Of a stretch of 64,000 nucleotides of DNA, positions 35,542 to 42,279 are shown one piece after another. Origin of the DNA: Flavobacterium sp. SH_e (GTDB lineage Bacteria > Bacteroidota > Bacteroidia > Flavobacteriales > Flavobacteriaceae). The stretch covers positions 372,001-436,000 of the forward strand of contig NZ_JAOVZN010000001.1 of assembly GCF_025717045.1 (NCBI RefSeq), written 5' to 3'. A program made the translations under genes and the position numbers. Under the pieces are notes generated by a model. It worked only from the letters and a program-made list of their open reading frames with translations, was not told the origin of the DNA and ran no database searches. Numbering within the stretch: position 1 is the first letter of the stretch; every line of letters begins with the position of its first letter.

Positions 35542-35988
35542 ATGAATAAGGAGCATTACAATCTTTTATTGGCTGACGACGACGAAGATGACTGCCTTTT
35601 CTTTAAAGAAGCTCTCGATGAAATAGCTGTCAGCACTAATCTTTCTATGGTTCACGATGGAGTACAATTGATGGATTATCTCAAAATAAATATTTCAAAT
35701 CTTCCAGATGTTATTTTTTTGGATTTAAATATGCCCCGAAAAAACGGTCTTGAATGTCTGGATGAAATTAAGAAAGATGAAAAATTAAACAATCTGCCGA
35801 TTATAATTTTCTCTACTTCGCTAGACAGCGAAATTGTAAACAATTTATATCAAAACGGTGCTTCTTATTATATTCGAAAACCGGGTGAATTTTCAAAACT
35901 AAAAACCGTTATCGAAAAAGCACTAAATGTAGCATCTGAAAATAATTTCAAACAGCCCGAAAGAGCAAAATTTATACTGCAACCTTAA
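35542..35988 (+). CDS. Single-domain response regulator (CheY-like, Rcp type)
   Basis: 148 residues, receiver domain only: acidic pocket LLADDDEDD, phospho-acceptor Asp61 in FLDLNMPRKNG, IIIFSTS (switch Thr/Ser) and YYIRKPG (Lys). The Rcp-type insertion (NMPRKNGLECLDEIKKD) and lack of an output domain match the small regulators placed next to PAS or phytochrome kinases. It is 12 bp upstream of the large PAS kinase, its likely partner. The ATG is preceded by a GAGGAG sequence, unusually strong for this genome. Confidence 0.93.
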   Translation: MNKEHYNLLLADDDEDDCLFFKEALDEIAVSTNLSMVHDGVQLMDYLKINISNLPDVIFLDLNMPRKNGLECLDEIKKDEKLNNLPIIIFSTSLDSEIVNNLYQNGASYYIRKPGEFSKLKTVIEKALNVASENNFKQPERAKFILQP

Positions 35989-36000
35989 TCTTCTTTGGAA

Positions 36001-39000
36001 ATGAACCGAAAAAAAAAGGAACATTATTTTCTTTCCGAAGGAGGCGAAATGGGAAGTTTAATTCGTTCTGCAGATTGGAGCAAAACACCTTTGGGCGATC
36101 CTGAAAAATGGCCCCAAAGCTTAAAAACAATGACTGCAATGATGCTTGGCAATCCGTTTGGAATGTACATTGCGTGGGGAAAAAATTATACTCAGCTCTA
36201 CAATGATGCTTTTAGACCTATTCTTGGAACTTCTAAACATCCAGAAGCTCTAGGCGGAAGTTCCCGAAATACATTTGCTGAAATTTGGGAAACTATTGGT
36301 CCAATGTTCGCCGATGTAATGCAGGGACAAGCCGTAAGTTTTCCTGATTTTAAAGTTTCATTGCATCGAAATGGTTATATAGAAGATTGTTTTTTTGATT
36401 TTTCATACAGTCCAATAAAAATTGAAGACGGATCTGTCGGCGGTATTTTAGTAACTGTTATTGAAACCACAGAAAAGAAAATTGTTGAAGATGCGCTAAA
36501 AGAAAGCAATGCACGATTTGTAAATAATATTATGCAAGCTCCTGTTGCAATGTGCATTTTTAGAGGTGAAAATCATGTTGTTGAAATTGCTAATGAACAA
36601 ATGCTCCAGCTTTGGGAAACAAAAGCAGAAAATGTAATTAATAAGTCCATTTTTGAAGTTCTTCCTGAACTAAAGAAACAAGGTTTTGATGAAATTTTGC
36701 ACAAGGTTTTTACAGATGGAAAAAAAATTACGACAGACGAACTTTTTGTCCAATTAAATCGAAATGGACAAACTGAAAATACTTATATCAATTTTGTTTA
36801 CGAAGCTTTAAGAGAACCCGACGGAACTATTTCCGGCGTTGCTGCAATTGCTACAGAAGTTACTGCTCAAGTTTTGGCTCGCTCAAAAGTAGAAGAAAGT
36901 GAACAAAAAATAAGACAATTGGTTGAAAATGCTCCTTTTCCTATTGCCGTTTATGTTGGAAAAGAAATGCGCATTGAACTTGCCAATGACTCAATCATTA
37001 AAGTTTGGGGAAAAGGTCCTGACGTAATTGGAAAAACATACACTGAAATTCTTCCCGAATTAAAAGATGAGCCAATATTTAAACAAGTCGAAACCGTTTA
37101 TGAAACTGGACAATCTTTTCATTCTAAAAATACCCGAATTGATCTTGTTGTTGATAATGTTTTAAAAACATCTTATTTCAATTACAGTTTTACGCCTTTG
37201 TACGATCTAAATGGTAAAATTTATGGTGTAATGAATACCGCCGTAGACATCACCGACTTGTATTTGGCCAAACAAAAAATTGAAGAAAGTGACAAACGTT
37301 TCCGTAATACAGTTAGACAGGCACCTGTTGGCATCACGATTCTTCGAGGGCCAGAATATATTGTCGAAATGGCTAATGAAGCTTATCTTAAACTAGTAGA
37401 TCGAGAAGAAAAAACTTTTGTAGGAAGATCATTGTATGAATCATTGCCTGAAGTAAAAGAAACCGTTAGCGCTTTCTTAGATGGCGTTTTAAAAAATGGA
37501 ATTCCTTTTCATGGAATTGAAGTTCCTGTTCCTTTAAACCGATACGGAAAAATTGAAACTTCCTATTTTGATTTTCTTTATCATCCATTAAAAGAAGAAA
37601 ATGGTACAATCTCGGGAATTTTAGTAACCGTTACAGAAGTAAGCGAAAAAGTTGAAGCCAGAAAAAAAATTGAACTTAACGAAGAACGCTTAAGAATAGT
37701 AGTTGAAGCCAGCGAATTAGGAACTTGGGAATTGAATGTAAAAACGAGAATCCCGACTTACTCTCAACGATATCTTGAAATTATTGGCGGTTACACCGAA
37801 GATGTAATGCTGACGCATGAAGAATTATTAGCACATCTTCATCCCGACGATCTTCACATAAGAAATAAAGGTTTTAAGGAAGCATTAAGTTCAGGTTTTC
37901 TAAATTATGAAGTACGGGTAATTTGGAAAGACCAATCGATACATTGGATTGAAGGAAAAGGAAAAGTTTTTTATGATGAAAATCATCAGCCAGAAAAACT
38001 AATTGGAACGATTCGAGATATTACTGACGAAAAGAAATATCAGCAGAAAATTGAGGAAAGCGAAAAAAAACTGCGTAATCTTATTATGCAGTCGCCTGTT
38101 CCAATAGCTATTTTGCGTGGAAATGATTTTGTTATCGAAATGGCCAATTTTGTGCTTTTGGAGAATATTTGGAAAAAAGAAGAATCGGAAGTTCAAGGAA
38201 AAAAAATATTGGAATTATTTCCAGAATTGAATAAACAGAAATACGCTAAATTATTAAAAAAAGTTTACGAATCAGGAAAAGTATATTCTGAATCTGAATC
38301 TTTACTTTTTATTGATAATGAAAAAGGCGGAAATCAGTTTTATGTTGATTTTGAATTCGCACCTCTCCGCCAAGGCGATAATTCGATTTCAGGAATTAGA
38401 ATAACACTTATTGACGTTACCGAAAAAGTCGAAGCCCGAAAAAAAATCGAAGAAAGTGAGAAAAGATTCCGTTCACTTACAGAAAGCATTCCGCAATTAA
38501 TCTGGGAAACAGATGCCGAAGGAAATGCACTTTTCACTTCTGGCAAATGGCTAGAATATACAGGAATTGAACCTGGAATTGAAGGTTCGTGGCAGAAAAT
38601 GATTCATCCTGACGATTTTGAAGAAAATGTCAAAATATGGCAGCACGCGCTTGCAACGGGCGAAATGTATCGCTGTGATGTGAGAATGCATAGAAAAGAT
38701 GGTTCCTATAGATGGCACACCGTTATTGGCGAACCCGTTTTTGGCATCGACAATAAAATTATAAAATGGGTTGGCGCTTTTACCGATATTCATACAGAAA
38801 AAGCTTTTACACATGAACTTGAACAGCAAGTTACAGCTCGAACGAGAGAATTAATCCAGATGAATGAATCGCTTCGAAAAAGTGAAGAACGTTATCATTT
38901 AATGGTTGAAGAAGTTCAGGAATATGCCATTTTATATCTAAATGCCTATGGAATCATTGAAAATTGGAATGCTGGAGCCGAAAAAATAAAAGGCTATAAA

Positions 39001-40020
39001 GCTGAAGAAATTATTGGAAAATATTTTTCGATTTTCTACACCAAAGAAGATCAGCAAAAGAAACTGCCTGAAAAACTTTTACAGCTTGCAATCGAAAACG
39101 GAAAAGTGGTTCATGAAGGCTGGAGATCACGCAAAGATGGAAGTAAATTCTGGGCAAGTGTTGTAATTACTGCAATTCATAATAAGCAAAATGAAATTAT
39201 CGGTTTCTCAAAAGTAACGCATGATTTAACGGAAAGAAAAAAAGCTGATGATAAATTAAAAATGAATGCACTCGAATTAGAACAGAAAAACAATGAACTC
39301 GAAGAAATGAACAAAGAACTTCAGTCTTTTGCCTACATCTCGAGTCATGATTTGCAAGAACCTCTTCGAAAAATTCAGACTTTTGCTTCGCAGATTATCG
39401 AAAAAGAATCTGAGAATTTATCTGAAAACGGAAAAGATAAATTTAAGCGAATGCAAAATGCAGCGCAACGAATGCAGACTTTAATTAATGATTTATTGGC
39501 TTATTCGAGAACAAATGCACATGAACGCACTTTTATTAAAACAGACCTCAGCGAGATTATCGAAGAAGTGAAAGAAGATTTAACGGAAGAATTAGAACAA
39601 AAAAATGCAATCATTGAAATTAAACAAACTTGCCAAGTTGATATTATTCCGTTTCAATTCAAGCAATTGCTGTATAATTTGATATCCAATTCATTGAAAT
39701 TTTCAAATCCAGAAATTCCGATTGTAATTAAAATTCAAAGCAAAACTGCATTAGGCAAAGATTTAGAAAATGAAAAACTGATACCCGCCAAAAAATACTG
39801 TCACGTTAAAGTTTCAGATAACGGAATTGGTTTTGAAGCGCAATACAACAAAAAAATATTCGAAGTTTTTCAGCGCCTTCATGGTCGAGACCGCTACAAC
39901 GGAACTGGAATTGGATTGGCAATTGTGAAAAAAATTGTAGAAAACCACAACGGAGTTATCACCGCATCAGGAATACAAAATGAAGGAGCAGCTTTTGATA
40001 TTTATATTCCTGTCAGCTAA
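36001..40020 (+). CDS. Multi-PAS sensor histidine kinase, cytosolic
   Basis: 1339 residues from ATG 36001 (a TTG at 35995 is also in frame). No signal peptide or membrane helix is seen. About eight PAS-type modules follow one another. Four look like recent duplicates: QAPVAMCIFRG, NAPFPIAVYVG, QAPVGITILRG and QSPVPIAILRG, each with an EMANE-like helix. Two PAS_3-type modules (GTWELNVKTR, IPQLIWETDAEG) and a PAS_9-like one (IIENWNAGAEKIKGY) complete the row. The kinase core has His1116 in YISSHDLQEPLRK, an N-box (LLYNLISNSLKFS) and G-boxes (DNGIGFE, GTGIGLAI). It probably phosphorylates the adjacent Rcp-like regulator in response to unknown intracellular cues. Confidence 0.95.
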   Translation: MNRKKKEHYFLSEGGEMGSLIRSADWSKTPLGDPEKWPQSLKTMTAMMLGNPFGMYIAWGKNYTQLYNDAFRPILGTSKHPEALGGSSRNTFAEIWETIGPMFADVMQGQAVSFPDFKVSLHRNGYIEDCFFDFSYSPIKIEDGSVGGILVTVIETTEKKIVEDALKESNARFVNNIMQAPVAMCIFRGENHVVEIANEQMLQLWETKAENVINKSIFEVLPELKKQGFDEILHKVFTDGKKITTDELFVQLNRNGQTENTYINFVYEALREPDGTISGVAAIATEVTAQVLARSKVEESEQKIRQLVENAPFPIAVYVGKEMRIELANDSIIKVWGKGPDVIGKTYTEILPELKDEPIFKQVETVYETGQSFHSKNTRIDLVVDNVLKTSYFNYSFTPLYDLNGKIYGVMNTAVDITDLYLAKQKIEESDKRFRNTVRQAPVGITILRGPEYIVEMANEAYLKLVDREEKTFVGRSLYESLPEVKETVSAFLDGVLKNGIPFHGIEVPVPLNRYGKIETSYFDFLYHPLKEENGTISGILVTVTEVSEKVEARKKIELNEERLRIVVEASELGTWELNVKTRIPTYSQRYLEIIGGYTEDVMLTHEELLAHLHPDDLHIRNKGFKEALSSGFLNYEVRVIWKDQSIHWIEGKGKVFYDENHQPEKLIGTIRDITDEKKYQQKIEESEKKLRNLIMQSPVPIAILRGNDFVIEMANFVLLENIWKKEESEVQGKKILELFPELNKQKYAKLLKKVYESGKVYSESESLLFIDNEKGGNQFYVDFEFAPLRQGDNSISGIRITLIDVTEKVEARKKIEESEKRFRSLTESIPQLIWETDAEGNALFTSGKWLEYTGIEPGIEGSWQKMIHPDDFEENVKIWQHALATGEMYRCDVRMHRKDGSYRWHTVIGEPVFGIDNKIIKWVGAFTDIHTEKAFTHELEQQVTARTRELIQMNESLRKSEERYHLMVEEVQEYAILYLNAYGIIENWNAGAEKIKGYKAEEIIGKYFSIFYTKEDQQKKLPEKLLQLAIENGKVVHEGWRSRKDGSKFWASVVITAIHNKQNEIIGFSKVTHDLTERKKADDKLKMNALELEQKNNELEEMNKELQSFAYISSHDLQEPLRKIQTFASQIIEKESENLSENGKDKFKRMQNAAQRMQTLINDLLAYSRTNAHERTFIKTDLSEIIEEVKEDLTEELEQKNAIIEIKQTCQVDIIPFQFKQLLYNLISNSLKFSNPEIPIVIKIQSKTALGKDLENEKLIPAKKYCHVKVSDNGIGFEAQYNKKIFEVFQRLHGRDRYNGTGIGLAIVKKIVENHNGVITASGIQNEGAAFDIYIPVS

Positions 40021-40048
40021 AATCTTCTTGATCTAATTTCATAAAAAA

Positions 40049-40082
40049 AAAACGGAAACAACTTTAATGTCGTTTCCGTTTT
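40049..40082 (+). terminator. Terminator after the PAS kinase
   Basis: AAAACGGAAAC (40049-40059) pairs with GTTTCCGTTTT (40072-40082), an 11-bp stem flanked by A and T tracts. It also serves the convergent lipoprotein gene. Confidence 0.8.
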
Positions 40083-40123
40083 CCATTTCAATACGAATTG
40101 AAATTATCTCAAAACAAATTTTC

Positions 40124-40537
40124 TTATCTAGTATAAACTGTAATTACACCAGTTGTTTTGTCTTTTATTTTTAATTCTTTGTTGGTTAGATTCATGATAT
40201 CACTTACTGAACTAACATTCCCAATTGTAATCGTTAAATCATTATGCGATCTTACATAAGTCCCTGTAGTTTCTGTCAAGGCGCAATCTGTACCGTCATA
40301 ATCCCCAATAACTGCTGCATTACTCACTCTTAAATCTAAATAATCTCTGTTACAGCCACTTTCGTTTTCAATTGCATCAATTAAAACTTCTTGTCCATTT
40401 ACAATTGTACCTGTTTTACTTAAATTGTATTTTCCTTGTATTGGAACTATTGTTTCCCCTTCGTTATCATCGTTACTGCAAGAAACTGCAAAAAAACCGA
40501 TACTTAATAATCCTAATAATATTGCTTTATTTTTCAT
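40124..40537 (-). CDS. Small lipoprotein, lipocalin-like
   Basis: 137 residues. Lipobox AVSC (Cys at about 20) followed by an Asp/Asn-rich spacer (SNDDNEGE). The mature domain opens with IQGKYNLSKTGTI and continues as short beta-strands ending GVITVYTR, like lipocalin-type lipoproteins of Bacteroidota. Two Cys (SGCNRD, GTDC) may form a disulfide. Function unknown; single gene. Confidence 0.78.
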   Translation of the reverse strand: MKNKAILLGLLSIGFFAVSCSNDDNEGETIVPIQGKYNLSKTGTIVNGQEVLIDAIENESGCNRDYLDLRVSNAAVIGDYDGTDCALTETTGTYVRSHNDLTITIGNVSSVSDIMNLTNKELKIKDKTTGVITVYTR

Positions 40538-40661
40538 GGTAGATTTTTGTTTAAAAATTAATACTGCTAAATTAAAAGTATAATCCTACAGAAAATTCCA
40601 TGATTTTAGGAATAATTTACATAAATCGCATTTTAACTTAAAATTAAGGGTTATAAAAACA

Positions 40662-41663
40662 TTATTCGCAAGTTTTTCCTTTTAGGTATTTACCAACCAT
40701 ATAGCCCGTCATAGGACGAAGCGCTTTTTTACTCTCTGGATGCAAACCATTTCCGTTATCATTAAAGAAATCTATTCCATTTGCTGTTTTACAATACCAA
40801 ACGATAGGATCGCCATTTGTTAGGAAACACGTTGTAGTATCGCAAGCTTTTATTTTTTTAAAGTCCAAAAGTTCTTTATCTAGCCGAATTATTTCATTAA
40901 AATTACCTCCAATCTCAGAAGAACAATCTACAATCTCATAATGATCTTCTGACCATTGCATGCACTGTTTGTTAAAAAAAGCGAAATAAATCACCAAACC
41001 TAAGCAAACAGCAAAAGCTGTAATGGCTATAAGCAATTTATTATCTCGTATAATTTCAGGTTTTGGTTTATCTTTTGTGACAACAGAAGTTACTGAAACA
41101 ATTGGCATTGGCACTGATTCTGATTTCGGACTTTGAATCGTTTCTGATTCGTGACTTTGAATTTGCTCCTGTTCTTCAATTTTTAAATCTGTAAGTTTTT
41201 CGGTTTCTACCTCATCAATTAAATTATCAGAAAAGGCACCACCCTTAGAAAAATTTGTGTCTCTTAACTCTTCAATTAATTTCAAATCTTCTGGATCAAT
41301 TTCTTTCCTAAACTTATTAAAAGGTCTTGGTTGAAAATCTACTAAAATTGCAGCCATATCTACAACTTCAATTTTATCTGGATCTGTTTCGCCTTTAAAA
41401 AATTTTTCTACTGGTCGAAATGGATTCGTTTCTTGCCTAAACTTATTTTTTGAATTAATATCAAAAGAAAGTCCAAGCAAAGAATTAAAGACTGTCAAGT
41501 CATTTGAATGCATCTCTTTATTCGTGAATTTCTCCCAACATAACTTATTGAGTTTTCCTCTTGTTGGAGCATTCAAGAAGAAAAAATCATCACCGTTTTT
41601 TACTTCTTCATATTTCTCTTTAACGGCTTTTTTATATAAATCTTCTAAAGTAATGTTACACAT
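40662..41663 (-). CDS. Membrane-anchored protein of an unrecognised family (paralogue 1)
   Basis: 333 residues from ATG 41663; a TTG at 41669 adds two. Residues about 1-125 are a conserved domain shared with the protein at 50021-50653: (S/T)RGKL..LCW..F, DL.VF..L..L.FD, KNKF, FRP.E.FFK.ETDP and VDFQPRPF. After a Pro/Ser/Glu-rich linker comes one membrane helix at about 210-230 (AITAFAVCLGLVIYFAFF). The next 100 residues, with six Cys and ending GYMVGKYLKGKTCE, would lie outside the cytoplasm. The gene is divergent from the lipoprotein-kinase-regulator operon and shares its regulatory region, so it may modulate that pathway. I recognise no known family. Confidence 0.82.
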   Translation of the reverse strand: MCNITLEDLYKKAVKEKYEEVKNGDDFFFLNAPTRGKLNKLCWEKFTNKEMHSNDLTVFNSLLGLSFDINSKNKFRQETNPFRPVEKFFKGETDPDKIEVVDMAAILVDFQPRPFNKFRKEIDPEDLKLIEELRDTNFSKGGAFSDNLIDEVETEKLTDLKIEEQEQIQSHESETIQSPKSESVPMPIVSVTSVVTKDKPKPEIIRDNKLLIAITAFAVCLGLVIYFAFFNKQCMQWSEDHYEIVDCSSEIGGNFNEIIRLDKELLDFKKIKACDTTTCFLTNGDPIVWYCKTANGIDFFNDNGNGLHPESKKALRPMTGYMVGKYLKGKTCE

Positions 41664-41687
41664 AGGCAATATTTTTTTTGGATTTTA

Positions 41688-41717
41688 AAGGACATCTAAG
41701 GACATATAGGGATTCAT
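41688..41717 (+). repeat. Helically phased direct repeats upstream of locus 1 (regulator-binding candidate)
   Basis: AAGGACAT (41688), AAGGACAT (41698) and AGGGATTC (41708) recur exactly every 10 bp, followed by CGGAAATCCC and GGAATTCC. The array starts about 84 bp before the promoter core and 25 bp before the start of the divergent gene. Locus 2 has an equivalent array at 50919. Confidence 0.65.
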
Positions 41718-41747
41718 TAAAACTAAATCGGAAATCCCGGAATTCCA

Positions 41748-41781
41748 TATCAATACAGCTCTAAACCCGATATAACTTTGC
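41748..41781 (+). promoter_or_regulatory. Promoter region of locus 1
   Basis: TATCAA-A--GCTCTAAA (41748-41765), nine bases, then TAACTTTGC with an exact -7 match TAACTTTG (41773-41780). Locus 2 shares the words and the nine-base spacing (50977-51010). Transcription should start near 41787, just before the structured leader. Confidence 0.7.
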
Positions 41782-41786
41782 TTCAA

Positions 41787-42015
41787 CAAAATTAGTTAGC
41801 GTTTTGATCTGCAGGTCAAAAACAAATGTACAAAACTAGTTAAGTCAACAAGTGTGGAAAACCGTAAAACAGAGTTTATGTGGGAAGTATAAATAATGTT
41901 TTATAGTTCTACACACTTCACTTCCCAAACAAAATTTGGTATTGCCATTCATTAACCAACCTGGAAAAATATTCCGGACAGCAATACCCATGTTCAACTT
42001 TTAAAATTTAAAAAA
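41787..42015 (+). promoter_or_regulatory. Conserved structured 5' leader RNA with pseudoknot, locus 1
   Basis: Three folded parts are conserved in locus 2. (1) AATTAGT (41790-41796)/ACTAGTT (41835-41841) encloses hairpin GTTTTGATC-TGCA-GGTCAAAAAC. (2) GTGTG (41852)/CACAC (41912), GTAAAACA (41864-41871)/TGTTTTAT (41897-41904) and TTTAT (41875)/ATAAA (41889) are nested; the apical loop's GGGAAGT (41882-41888) pairs with ACTTCCC (41920-41926), a 7-bp pseudoknot. (3) GGTATTGC (41938-41945)/GCAATACC (41981-41988) encloses CTGGAA/TTCCGG. No T tract follows, so the leader itself is not a simple terminator. It could be a ligand-, protein- or stress-sensing control element, or be processed into an sRNA. 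Confidence 0.75.
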
Positions 42016-42204
42016 ATGAAAACATTATATTTATGGGGAGCGTGTGCTCTGTTGTCAACTACATTATTTTCTTGCACTGCTGACGAATTCGAAACAGCTG
42101 CTGATAAAACTGAGGTAAAAAAAGAAGTTAGTCCTATAAAAGGCGCACAAGCTGAAGGACCAGATGATGATCCAGTTGTGGTACCGCCACCAAAAAAACC
42201 TTAA
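42016..42204 (+). CDS. Tiny proline-rich lipoprotein, candidate signal peptide precursor (locus 1)
   Basis: 62 residues. A signal peptide with lipobox LFSC (Cys20) leaves a mature part of 43 residues that starts CTADEFET, is acidic in the middle (GPDDDP) and ends VVVPPPKKP. The protein at 51236-51424 has the same plan (CTPDEYET ... TPPPKTP). Too small for an enzyme. Its fixed place between a structured leader and a kinase with an extracytoplasmic TPR domain suggests that it, or its proline-rich tail, is a ligand or inhibitor of that sensor (inference). The spacing of 53 bp to the kinase includes a terminator-like hairpin. Confidence 0.82.
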   Translation: MKTLYLWGACALLSTTLFSCTADEFETAADKTEVKKEVSPIKGAQAEGPDDDPVVVPPPKKP

Positions 42205-42240
42205 TTTAAAAAACAGTAATATATAAATTATTATTATTTT

Positions 42241-42279
42241 CGGGGAAAGTAACTTTTATGCTACGATCCCCGTTTTTTT
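42241..42279 (+). terminator. Terminator-like hairpin enclosing the start codon of the kinase gene (locus 1)
   Basis: CGGGGA (42241-42246) pairs with TCCCCG (42267-42272); inside it GTA (42249-42251) pairs with TAC (42262-42264) across a 2x2 internal loop. The ATG at 42258 lies in the loop. Seven T follow at once (42273-42279) and encode the first Phe residues of the signal peptide. The structure should both hide the start codon and terminate transcription unless ribosomes or a factor open it. It is conserved at 51463-51502. Confidence 0.75.
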
